From: Tenebrio molitor | Taxonomy: Eukaryota; Arthropoda; Insecta; Coleoptera; Tenebrionidae | Length of the DNA: 64,000 nucleotides | Assembly: GCF_963966145.1 (NCBI RefSeq) | Contig: NC_091046.1 | Coordinates: 36,084,001 to 36,148,000, forward strand | Direction of reading: 5' to 3' | Shown here: positions 34,223 to 46,005 of the stretch, one piece after another | Layout: each line of letters starts with the position of its first letter | How positions within the stretch are numbered: the first letter of the stretch is position 1 | Translations under genes and position numbers: made by a program | Notes under the pieces: model-generated | Databases searched by the model: none | The model's input: the letters and a program-made list of their open reading frames with translations, nothing else | Told to the model about the DNA's origin: nothing

Positions 34223-36840
34223 CTTCCACTCTTCGTCACCCCACCACATTTCTTCAGGATTATTATAAATGTAACATCATAGTGTGCTGAGGAATGTTGT
34301 TATCTACAGTACATAGTGTACTTACACTATTAAAAATAATGATGTGATTACTTGGTTGCCTAAAAACGAGGGGCTTCTAGGTAATATCATTTAAAATGTA
34401 GGAAAACGTCTTAGCAAATTATCCTACAACAAATTGCATCTGTTTATTTGATTACAATTTTAACATGTAAATGTAACGTGTAAATCACAGCCAACTACGA
34501 TGATGGAAGCGTTCATAATAACTCGGTATATACACATATGTAGATATTTAACGGAATATTGATCCTTGCAAAAAATTGTGTTAATCAAAATCTTAAAGAT
34601 TAGAAATAAAATTAGAGTGCCACCTGTGCAAAAGCTTTACATTTCTTTTTCCGTCAAACACCTTATTACCCTCGGAAGTCGATTTAACATGAAATTCGAT
34701 AAACGCCGTTTGATCTCTTCATCTCGTCGGTTTGACGTATCAAGTGGATTGAACTCTAACACGCGATATTTCACTGCATTACACAGATTCGTCTCTCATA
34801 GTCGAAAACTTAACCCTCAACGGAATTTTAAATAAATCTCCATAAAAGTTCTAATCCAGATAAAAAAAATTTACGTACCTCGTATCTCGTGTTCAACGAC
34901 AAAAAAACTTTCAAAACCAACTTTCGGTTCTGCATAGTAGATGTGACGCTTAACTTTTGAAGTAAAAACGCGATAAGTACACCAAAGCATAATGAAATTG
35001 TCGCCAGAAGAATGCAAAACAAATAAGCAAATGCCAGCGTACTTAGAATTTATGGCCGAATTTGCAGCCAACAGCTTTATCCAAGATGGCAATAAAGTAC
35101 AATTTTTTATTAGGCTTTAAGTGGGTCACGAATGAATATTTTGGTACGGCGGTGGTCTTAAATAATGTATAGAAATGTGCGGCAAGATGTAGAGATGATC
35201 TCGAATTTTTATGGATAGTTATTGGTTCTTTGTGTGATTGATTTTTTGACTGGCGTGCAATAAAAAAGATATTCGAAATCGTTGCCAAATACTTATAAAT
35301 CAACGTTCATTATTTTATTATTTTTTACTAATAGATTTCAAAAATTATATTATGCAGCTACGGTAGAAAATATGTATTTCTGATCAAAATGTTAAAAATC
35401 AATAGTAATGAACAGCTTGAACAAATTGAAATGTAGAAGAATGTTTCATATTTTTATCAGCATGAAAAAAAATTGAGGAGGACAAATTATAGGACTTGAT
35501 GTTATGCAAATAGTAAGCAGTCATCTCGGTGCTCTTCTATCCTGATTGTTAATGAAGGGAGTCAAAAACCCTCGTTTCTGCGACCTCATGTCCAGCAGGA
35601 AACCCAGAAATAAAACGGCATTACTATGATTAAAAATTATGCTTCAAATAATTGACATTTGTTGTTTTTGCATAAATTGCAGACGCCTCGACCATACTAA
35701 AATTTTTAATGGAGATTGCGACGGAAAATATTTTCACTTATTTCCTTCCGTGTTCGTGAGCGAGCACTTTATACGAGTATCACAATTTTCTAGTCAATTT
35801 TTCACTGAACAGGCCATTATCCTTGTACGTCGTCTACCTGTTGACATACGTTCCCCTTTGATTTCCTATTTGTTTACCGGCAAAAGTTCAATGCTACGAC
35901 CTAAAAAGATAAATGTTTTTTCTTATTTATAAAGCCCACTTACCCCTTAATAAATAAATTAACAACTGACGTGATTGCGGTCAATTACAAAAACGGATGG
36001 ATTCTTTGATGTCACGCCGAATTTCAATTAAGCTCTGGATGGATAAATTGCGATTAATATTCAGATGTCTTTATTAAAAATTTTCCACAAGGGTGAAAAG
36101 GAAAATGGAGGCTTGGGCTCGTTTATCAGCTGCCGATCAATGTTCCGTCGACTTCCGAAACATTTCTATTTATTTATTATTTATTTATTGTGGCGTTTCC
36201 GCTAAAACCGATGAGGGTTTAACAAATAGGCGATTAATTTTGGTGTAAAACTCTTCCGTGTTCCTGTTATAAATAAAACACCACCAAAATGTTACTATTT
36301 TATTTTCTTTATTACCAGATTTTAATGCGCTCTAACGAAAGGCCTATCAATGCCGAATTGGAGCGAATTTATTGAAGGTAGCACTAATAAGAACGTTACT
36401 ACTAATCAAAAAAATAAAATAAAAGCACAATAGTAAAGCAAAAAACCTACTTTATTTTATCACCACCGTAAATATACAGTAAAATCTCGTCAGTTTGGTG
36501 GTTTCGTAAAATAATAATTAGTAATCAACCCAGAGTTTAAAAGCGTGCACCTAAATTTATTTTTAATGTCTCCAGCCCACATTTCTTAACGATGAAAAAT
36601 TAGTGGTCTTAACCTGCGTTCTAAAAATTGACGTGGATAATTATCAAGAGCCGGAATTAGCAATATTTTTCAACTAAGTTACCCGTTTAACGAAAGAAAG
36701 AAAAATTTTCAGTAGATGGCCTTTTGTAAGTGTGATTTATCTAAATATTCTTCATTGTCGCATTATTCATATTTTAGGAAAAACATTTTTGAAATAAGAA
36801 TTTCAAATAATTTTATTTTAAAATATCGTATGATCCAATG
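34223..36840. other. Non-coding stretch
   Basis: A+T-rich, with a short TTTA-type microsatellite at about 36168-36190. No gene is supported; 35639-35932 is open for 97 codons without recognisable features. Confidence 0.45.
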
Positions 36841-36842
36841 TA

Positions 36843-37052
36843 TCGGGTGTTTACATAGACGGTGTTAATTTAAATTTATCCTCAAAGCTGGTGTTGAAGA
36901 GTCGATTGTGAACGTACTACTCGTCCGGCACAAACAATGCAAAAAATAAGGTTAGATTTTAATCAGCTGGTCCGTGATCTGTGATCCGTGGTGTTTTCAC
37001 AATCGACTCTTCAACGGCAACTTTGATATTACATTTAAATGAACACTATCCG
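36843..37052. mobile_element. MITE of the GTCGATTGTGAACGC family, copy 3
   Basis: The left arm holds GGTGTTGAAGAGTCGATTGT and the right arm CACAATCGACTCTTCAACGG. TA flanks lie at 36841-36842 and 37053-37054. About 16 extra bases sit near the left tip. Confidence 0.7.
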
Positions 37053-37760
37053 TATTGCTGATACATCACAAAAGAGAAAAGTGCATCAGGGTTCAAAGCA
37101 GTCAAAGATTGCTATATTTGCTGCTAGGAGGTTAAATGGGACATCACAAGCTGAAACCTTTTCCTCTTATGATTTATGGTGCGGACACTCCACGGGTTTT
37201 AAAGGTTATAAAAGATAATAGCTTCCTGTCAATCTGCTTTTGAATCACGAATAGAATAACCATTGCCGGTTTGTCATTATTCTGTTACTTCCATCAAACA
37301 TAATGGTGTTCATGCAGTCAATGAACCAAGGTATGACTTCATCTTTTAAAGCACATTACTTGCTCTGCACATTTGGTGAACTATCGAGAACACCAAGATA
37401 CTAATCTACTGGTACTTACAAATTGGTGGAAATCTAACATAAAAGATGCTGTCAATATCGTTAATGAACGATAGGGTATGTCTAATGAGTAGCTTATAGA
37501 GATTGATCATCGGCAAAAGTTAATGATGCGAATCGTTTTCAAAGGAAACCCGTTTTAATTAGAGAGACAGACAAGCTCTGTCTGAAGCTTTGAATCATCT
37601 TGAGATGACATTGACAAGATGCTTATGACGAGAAGTGTAGAGGTGGAGTTGGTCAGATGCTATAAGCAAATCTATAAAATAATCTGATGAACAAAACAAC
37701 TTTGCCTTAATACTTTTCTCAAGCTTAAAGAATCAACCATTCATCTTTTCAGTCCAAGTA

Positions 37761-37985
37761 CACTGGCGGCCATTAGTTTGGAAACACCGGCCTAATCTAG
37801 TTTACTGGATATTTCTAATATTTGATAATGTAAGCGTTATGTCATGAACTCATGTCACCCATGTCATCGTTGAGCGCATTCAACAGACTGTCGCAGCCGA
37901 AATTGATATGTCAATAACATTGTCAAAGTAACAAACAATTTACAATAGAAAAATCTTGGTGTTTCCAAATTAATGGCCGCCACTG
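37761..37985. mobile_element. Tc1-like MITE with CAGTGGCGGCCATTA ends
   Basis: The inverted tips CACTGGCGGCCATTAGTTTG and (reverse strand) CAGTGGCGGCCATTAATTTG extend for about 29 bp. TA flanks lie at 37759-37760 and 37986-37987. The 225-bp element has no recognisable coding remnant. Confidence 0.75.
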
Positions 37986-37987
37986 TA

Positions 37988-40105
37988 CATCGTTTTGATT
38001 TTGTTTTTAAATGTCGTTTTTGCCAAACCGTAGAATTTATTTCCGTTCTTCTAAAGCGAATATTCATGGAAGTCAAATCAGAAACGAATAACTGAAAACG
38101 TCAGTTGTAGACTTAATCTCTCTTTACTGTGACAGCGCGTCTAATCTTCGTGAAACTACATACTTATTCAGTAGACAGATTACGAAGGTTTAAGGAATTT
38201 TTATCTACATTCTACAGCATGATAGGTTAGTGCCTATCGTCTTGTAAGTTGAGTTTAATGAGATACTGGCAAGGAACATATCCACAGCGTTTACCAAGGG
38301 CAATCTATATTTTAGTGAAATCATTTAGAATTCTTGAATTTAAGATTATGTAAAATTAGTTACAAAGAGTTATGAAATTTATTTTTAATTAAGTTTTTCT
38401 TTTCATAAAACATCTAATAGGTACCATTCAAAATTATTGTATAAGACAACTTAGAAAGTCTCATAAAATATGATTATTTATTCACCAAGAAACTATTTAT
38501 TTATGAAACGAAGAAACAAAACAAAAATTTTTTTATTTCCGAGATGGATGGTAGTAATTTGGAATTTTCTAATCCTGTTGTTTGAAATGCTCTATTTAGT
38601 TGATTATTTTTTTCCCAGTTCCAGGATTTTAAAGAGTTTGAAGAGTTCACGTCAGTCTTGCTCTAGCTCATACCAAAAGAGAAAATTCAAGATATTTTTG
38701 GTAAACTTGTAGCAAAGTAGAATTTTTAGAAAATGTATTGTGATATTTCTGCTCCATCTGAGCCCAAATACTATACCTATTTCTTTGTGTATGAAATTTT
38801 GGTCTTAATTGATTTCATCTTTTGAATAAAATGATACTTACATATAAAATATAAAATACATGGATATGGTTGCAAATCTTGTTGATATTTATAAAATTAA
38901 TTTCGGAATACTTAAATAAATGAAACAAAATTTCACTGATTGTAGAAATTGAGGTACTTTATTGAAAACTTAACTCAAACTTATTATCCATAATCTCTGT
39001 AGAAAAGATTTCAAAACGATTTCTGAAATTTGAAATGATGTTGAAGATGGGGGATCAATAATTTGAAAAAAGTATATTTTTTTAAATATAAGCACTGCAC
39101 TATTGCGTGATAGTAATATCCGTAATAGTGTATGTACTCCGGCAAAATTGCCGTGCCGCCGGGTGGTGGAAGGAAAAAAGATTTTAATAAATACCTACCT
39201 AAATCGGCGTCAAACTAATTATTTTCAATGTTACGGCCGTACAATACCTAATTTAGAAATATGAATGCTCCATTTTAGTAAAATGAAAAACAAAGGTAAA
39301 TAATGAACAAAAGCCAAATTGGGAATATGTATTCCTTAACTAAGTCACCCATTTGATGGAAGCATCATTCCGCCCAAAATGTCAACCTGCGAAAATTGCT
39401 TTTGTGGTAGGTTTTGTGAAATTGATTACTTTATTATACCGAGCTGTAGCGCGAAAGGTGCCTACACAAATTAATATCTAAAAACTAATTTGTCTCCGTT
39501 ACCGTAAATGCATAAAAATAGGATTTACTGGAAAAACCATTAGAGATTTTATTCAGAAGACAAACTGCGGCAACTGCTATCTAAAAATAAAATCTCCGCA
39601 ATTTTTTTATTAAATTTATATTCAAACCCTGGAGATGAGATGCGGGGAAAGTATGCATTGAAACAGTAGACCTTGATTGTAACATTCAAGGTACGGGTAA
39701 ATATTTATTCATTATAAAATCAATCATTCGTTTTTAGGTTTTTTATTAAAGCTCCGGGCGTCAAATCGTGACATTTTATACCGTTCACATGTCTCAGTAA
39801 CAGGGGATGAACTTGTTACTGTTGATCGCAATCGCAAATGTTGCTGTCGTTTAATTTGAAAACCTTGATTTATGGATTACTTAAAAAAAATTAATAAAAT
39901 GTTAGGCTGGTGATGTGACAACCAGAAACCTTTTCATCGGAAAAGAAAGAACGTGTCGCTATTTTTAATTAATTATTAGCGGTGTACAAGAAAAATTTAT
40001 TGCAAGTTGGGTGAAAATTTGTAAACGGAAGTTAAATTGAAAGTAAAAAAAATGTATTTATCATAAAATATTTTTAATGATAGAAGTAAGCAACTGTTCT
40101 TGTAA
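37988..40105. other. Non-coding stretch
   Basis: No transposon ends or credible coding regions were found; 38470-38712 is an 80-codon frame of unremarkable composition. Confidence 0.45.
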
Positions 40106-40107
40106 TA

Positions 40108-40323
40108 TCATCGGGTGTTCATTAAATGTATCCTAAAAGTAGGCGTCGAACAGTCGATTGTGAAGGCACCACGGATTACAGATCAGATCACGGACCAGCT
40201 GTTTAAATCTAACCTCACTTTTTGCGTTGTTTGTGTTTTTGTTCTGCAGATGGACGAGTGGTGCGTTCACAATCGAGTCTTCCACTCCAACTTTGATGAT
40301 AAATTTAAATGAACACCCGATGA
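40108..40323. mobile_element. MITE of the GTCGATTGTGAACGC family, copy 4
   Basis: The ends TCATCGGGTGTTCATTAAAT and the inverted GAACACCCGATGA are nearly perfect and are flanked by TA (40106-40107, 40324-40325). The interior has CACCACGGATTACAGATC and the shared GTTTAAATCTAACCTCACTT. This is the best-preserved full-length copy (216 bp). Confidence 0.75.
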
Positions 40324-40325
40324 TA

Positions 40326-43300
40326 TATGCGGTATCATTATTATTAGGTAATGAATTAATGCTAATATAATTTTACTCAGACCGTAAATTTAAAAAAAAA
40401 TTAAAGAATTTTCAAATACTGTAATTTCATGTGGTTAAACTATCGGAAGAAAGATCATGCATAGTACAGGGGCATAAATTACAATTGGATAATCTACGAA
40501 CATTCGTCAAAAATAGGGAGTAATTTAAAAAACATTGAGAAAACGAAAACGACGAAAATGATCGAAAAATGTTTCTTTTAAAAAATTAAATTTTCCTGTT
40601 TCAAAAAGTGCAACGAGAAAGAAAATATTTCTATTATTCCCAAAATGTACGCCCTTTGTAATGATAGCAACTCACAAAATTAGATACAAATTTTGAATTT
40701 CTCTGGGTGAGTGTGTTCCATTGAGAACTGTTACTCTTACTATTTCTTTTTTTAAAAATGACTCTGTATTTTAGAATTATAACTAATATAAAGCATATTT
40801 CAGCATTAATGTTTTGACTTTATTCTCAAGGAGCCAATTGTGTGTACTTCGTACTTCGTCCATAAATTTACATAAAATTTAAATATCTTCAAGTATGCTA
40901 TTGTGAAATAAGACAAATTACGACGTCTACATGAACCAAAGATTATCTGGGTTGAGGTATAGTTAACTGCAATCATTTGGATTTAAAAAGAGCTTTGTCC
41001 TTAACGTCATTAACATTGTCCCTATTGTAATATATTTTTCGGCATGCAACATTTAATTCAGGTCATCTGAGTGTGTATCCTTGACTTGAATCCTTGGTCT
41101 TAATACATATTTCTTTGGTAGTTTGTGAGTAATTATCCACCTATCATTTGTCAGTGTTGCCAATTACCGTTACAGTGTAGAATTAACGAGTGCTTTCATT
41201 CAGTGTTGACTCCGAAGCAATCTTTTGTAATGCTTTAAAAGCAAACACTCTTTAAGTGTTGTAGAACATGAAATTGCGGAAGTTTTTACATGGCGTGTTT
41301 GCAACATATCCAAATTTCTACAAAGAGGATTTGCTGCGTGGGAAAAAGACTCGGCAAACTACGAACAAGTAAGAAAATTACATTAAACTGTTTTGTTCAT
41401 AATTCTCTGAGGAGGAATTTTAAAAATTCCGTGTGTACTTATATTTTATTTTCTCACTGATTGCACATTCATTTTTCTAGTAACCCACTTAAAACTTTGT
41501 CGTATAAGTTACGCATTTAATCAGTTTCTTTGAATCAGAAAAACTTAGTTTAAAGTTATGAACGACTGAATCCGTAAACAAATTCTGCAAACTTGCTCCA
41601 ACTGTCTGCGGTGGCGAGTTTTATTTTCCTTGTAATAAAAGCATAACAGAAAATAAAGTAGTAAGAATAACATTAGAGCGAACCGTTATGAAAGTTGAGT
41701 AATGGTTAAATGGTTGAGTGAAAGTTAAATATGGGCAAACAACACCACAAAAGACCAATTTAACTTGTTGACGAAGAGCTTCATCTCGGCTAGTTCCATT
41801 CCACATCATTGACAGGATTCAGCCAGTTTACCGTACCGAACCGGAAGGAAGTTTGCCTGTTTCATGGATACCCAAGACTTCGCCGACGCGATCTTTTACA
41901 GGAATTCCTTCTTTTGTTTGACGCTCGGCCTACGGAAGGCCAAACGTGATCCGAAATTTGTCCTCAACTGTCGCATATTCTAGGAGAGTCCATTATTTCA
42001 TACACTTCCCGAACTTTGCCCCGAACATAATTAAGCTTTTATACCCTTAACGTTGTTAATATTCAATTTGGCTTCCGATAATAATCATCTCATTTAATGC
42101 GCTTTTTGGAATGATTCGCCCACAGACGTCGTAAAGTGAACTTTGCCGGATAAAGACATTCACATTAAATCGATCATATTAAGTTGCGATTTGAGGTCGT
42201 GGGCGGAAGATACGTGCGACGTATTTGACAGGTATAACACACGTGTCTTGAGACGAAAATGTTATTTTTAATCTGATTTGACCCGACCTCAAATACTTTC
42301 TGGATTTTTTCAACATAATTAGCCTTTCAGTAACGGCCTCTGAAGTGCTAAAAGTAAAAACAAAAACTGCATGACCAATAAACATGCAATACCACAATCT
42401 TGTCTCGTTGCCCTCAATTTTAATGACCTTATCTATCTTTGTTTCCGACCAACAAAAGCGAAAAGAAAAGAGTGAATTTATTATCTGATAACTTTCCCGG
42501 CGCATCCGCCATATTTCAGTTCCCATTAGAGAAAAGATATCGGGAAATTGAAATTATTTTCAAATCATTCAACAGATCTCTACTCATGGAAATACTTAAT
42601 TGATTTAACCTGCCGGAAATGAGAGTTTTTCAGTTCAGTTTTAGTTTGATTTATGTGCTCTTGATTTAGCAACATCAAAAAACATTAATTTATTTTCACA
42701 TCAAGACATTTTTGTCAATAAAATAAGTCTATTTCTATTTTCTGACTGATAATAAATTAATGTCTGTCCAGGCTACTAAAGGTATTTAATGTTTAAACAT
42801 TTGCGTTTGTAAATGCTTAATTGTACTTTCAATAAAAAACGCAAAAAATATAAATTGAGATGTTTTATTAATAAATATTTGATAAAGTTTTAATCCTGTT
42901 ACGGCTACGCAACGATTTTTGTTGTTGTTGGTCCAAACTGCTGAGAAACGACAAAAATAATAACTATTATGTTAGAACGTGCTCTTTCAAGGGACAGCAA
43001 TATTGAACTGACTTGGATTTTATTAATTTTGGACATATTGTACACAACACTCACAGACAAGTTTGACATACTAATAAATCTGAAAAAGAACAGTTAAGGT
43101 TAATTATTGATTGAATTAAAGGCATGAATATAATAAAAATGATAACAATACAACCAGTGTAATTTAAATAAGATTACGATTTTGCCGCTGACCATTTCAG
43201 TATTTGGTATTATATCAAAGAACCTAAAACAACATTTAACAATGTTGTCTATGATAAAACATTTTTTGCGCAACCGTACGTGAAACGCCCACTTCGCATA

Positions 43301-43562
43301 CCTAAAACAGGCCACGAAATCCAATTTTGCCCTTAAAGTAAACGTCATTTTAATATTTGACATAACTGGCGTTTAAATTTTTCGGGTATGAAATTAGAAA
43401 CCGCAGAATTTATAATGTACTCTGGAGGAGTACCCATAGAAAATTGAAACATCACTTCACTACACTTCTCTTCCGACATTTTTACGATTATTTACAAAAT
43501 GAATTGTTTTATTTATGTCATTTCCATGGCGCCATGTAAGCCGAATTTATATGTATTTATTA
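40326..43562. other. Non-coding stretch, less A+T-rich at 41.8-42.5 kb
   Basis: The 115-codon minus frame at 42179-42526 shows no family signature. A motif CCCGGCGCATCCGCCATATT at about 42496-42515 also occurs (one change) at about 24630-24649. Confidence 0.45.
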
Positions 43563-44057
43563 TAAGTTGAAGGAAAGAAAAAGTGAGAAGATGTACCTAT
43601 ATAGATGAGAGATGACGATTTGACAAACGAAGAAAAGGAAACACAAAAGAAGTTAAGAGAGGTGGCTACAGAAGAGAGAGATAGAGGAAAAAAATGAAAA
43701 TAAGATACAGAAAGATTCAAATAAACGGGGAATGGTTTAGATGGGATGAGAGAGAGGAGAAACTGAAGAAAAATTTCTAGAAGAAGAAGAGAAGACGACC
43801 CGGCGAAAAAAGATACAAAGAGAAGGTGAATAAAAAGGTAGTAGGACAAAGAAAATGGAAAACGGGAAAGAAGCACAAAGCACAAGAAAGAAGATACGGA
43901 ATAGAAGGGAGAAGCAAAGCGGGAAAGAGAGCGGCAAGGGGAGAGGGAGTAGGAATTGGATGGAAAGAGAAACACTGAGCGAAGACGGAAGAGAGATAGG
44001 ATGGATGAAAGAGATATGCAAGAGGAGGGAAAGAACAGAGGATGAGAGGAGTGGGGA
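43563..44057 (+). repeat. Polypurine (GA-rich) tract of about 490 bp
   Basis: The plus strand is almost wholly A and G here, with few pyrimidines, densest at 43800-44055. It is irregular, not a simple (GA)n, so it may be a decayed microsatellite. Long open frames of Ser/Phe/Leu on minus, and Glu/Arg/Lys on plus, are composition artefacts. Such tracts can form triplex DNA; that is general knowledge, not seen here. Confidence 0.85.
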
Positions 44058-44242
44058 ATAGTAACAAAAATCTTATTTTTTTGGAATGGTTATTTTATGT
44101 TTGTATGAAATTATAAACAGTAATCCGCAAACCCGTAGGGCAAAAAAAGCTTATTACTGCAGATATATGTATTTAGTGACAATGAAGCAAATTTTGCTTG
44201 TTCGTTTTATAATAATTACAAATTTTCAGTTACACAAAAAAA

Positions 44243-44365
44243 TGTGTACACCTTGGCCGGGAAATCCTTTAACGTCCTTGAAATTGTGCTGCCTCGGCCG
44301 CAAGCGGCCTCGACGACAATTTTTCTCTCGGTACGTTAAAGAATGATTTCGCGGCCTTGACATAC
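44243..44365. repeat. Hairpin island E
   Basis: TTGGCCGGGAAATCCTTTAA through ATTGTGCTGCCTCGGCCGC (44254-44300) is inverted at about 44303-44358. Here the CCTCGGCCGCAAGCGGCCTC centre itself pairs. It is followed by CAAATAACTATTTT. The 86-codon frame crossing it is not a gene. Confidence 0.85.
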
Positions 44366-45858
44366 AAATAACTATTTTCCATAGTTTGTTTTATGTACTC
44401 GTAATTGTGGAATTAAAATAAGTAAATACATTTATTTAGTTAGATAAGATGAAACGGACAGAACGATTAGTAATAAGGTACCGCTTTGAGACTTGCTAAG
44501 AACAGTAAACCAGTAATAAAAAGAATAGTTTGTAACAATAAGCATGTGTGGCTATTTTTGTATTAGCCTATAATGAAAGCAATAAATTTTGGACAAACAA
44601 GGCCTAGTTGGCATTTGTGGAACATTACATCGCTCTGTCTTAGTTATTAGGGGCTTAATAGCTATCAACTCTCAATGGCACTATGTAGTTATTCCGGTGG
44701 ATGTTTTCATATTACCATTCTGGTAAATGTTTTGAGACTAATAAAACTTTTTACTCAATCCTTTATTAAAATTGAATTATGTAATCAACGTATTGCAAAA
44801 GCATTGGAACAAAAGTACAATGATCTATTGAGTATTACATTTTAAAAATATTTTTTATCCGAATCGATAGAACTGGGAATCAAACAATCATTTGCCGTCC
44901 CCAGGCTTCGATGAAAACATTACTTAACTCACTACAGTTTACTTGTTAATATCGTCTCACTAATTGCAAATGAGGCCCTTTGTAATTACTGAGATAGAAC
45001 TAGTAGAAACTAATGCCTAGTTTCACAAGGTAACAGTGATAACTTCATTGGGAGCAGTTGTTACAACACTTCTCCAATGTTGTTGATTTAATCATCAGAT
45101 TGTAATTATAGTAAGACTGTGGAGTCAATATTGACAACAAAATATGAAACAACCTTCACTGATATACATTAGAATCAGTTCGATTATGTATATTTTCGGT
45201 GATAATAGGATAAAATGTTATGCAAACAGGCCTTGTTTGCAAAGTGGGTACGTTTCGTGGACAAGAATGAAACTGTTTGCTTTCACTCAAGTTAAAAATA
45301 TATTCTTTATATATTATATGTACATAGTTATAATGGTAACAGTGGCACTGTGTTACTGTGTAAAAAATTCCAAGCTCACATCACACTTACAAATTATTGA
45401 TAGATTCAATTTATTTTTTGTGATCGTTCCAAATCGGGACAATAGAGAGGATCACATTGTTTGCTGGGTATGAATAGCACAATAAATATTTATTTTATTT
45501 GATGAAAACGCATATTATGATTGTATGTATTATATTTATTTAGATAAAAGTTGTAGTGTGAATTGGTGTCTGAAAATGTAAGTAAAATTTCTGTTGGGAA
45601 CATTATTTGCTAATTGCTAACAAAATGTTCATTTTGTGCCGTTAATGAAATATTAACGCCAGTAATTTGAAAGTTTTAGTAAAAAACACCTGCGAGGAAG
45701 CCAAAGTAGCTTCCATTTAAACAACACGAACTTTCTAACAAAGGAAACATTTTGTTTTAAAAATATTTGGCTTAAAATTCAATATTAAGCTTAATATTAA
45801 TGTATTGCCAGTTCTCATTGTAGAACGAAGTATCTAGAGGTTTTCAGTTTAAAATTAG
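44366..45858. other. Non-coding stretch
   Basis: The 109-codon frame at 45144-45473 has random-looking composition. Nothing else is supported. Confidence 0.45.
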
Positions 45859-45860
45859 TA

Positions 45861-46005
45861 TTGGGTGTTCATTTAAATTTATCATCAAAGTTGAAGAGTC
45901 GATTGTGAACGCACCAATCGTCAGTCTACAGAATAAAAACAGAAACAACGCAAAAAGTTAGGTTAGATATAAACAGCTGATCTGTAATCCTCACAATAGA
46001 CTGAC
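45861..46005. mobile_element. MITE of the GTCGATTGTGAACGC family, copy 5 (right end lost)
   Basis: It begins TTGGGTGTTCATTTAAATTT after TA (45859-45860). It contains GAAGAGTCGATTGTGAACGC and AAACAGCTGATC, then fades after CACAATAGACTGACTCG. The right terminus is deleted, so the end coordinate is approximate. Confidence 0.6.

Noticed and set aside
40112..40312. 65-codon frame
   Set aside because: It is within MITE copy 4; other copies of the family do not preserve the frame.
42179..42526. 115-codon minus-strand frame
   Set aside because: No family signature, splice context or neighbours; its length is within what chance allows in 64 kb.
43547..44067. Several long overlapping open frames on both strands (up to 142 codons)
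   Set aside because: They are caused by the polypurine strand bias; products are low-complexity Ser/Phe/Leu or Glu/Arg/Lys runs.
45144..45473. 109-codon plus-strand frame
   Set aside because: No recognisable domain, random-looking composition in A+T-rich DNA, and no supporting context.
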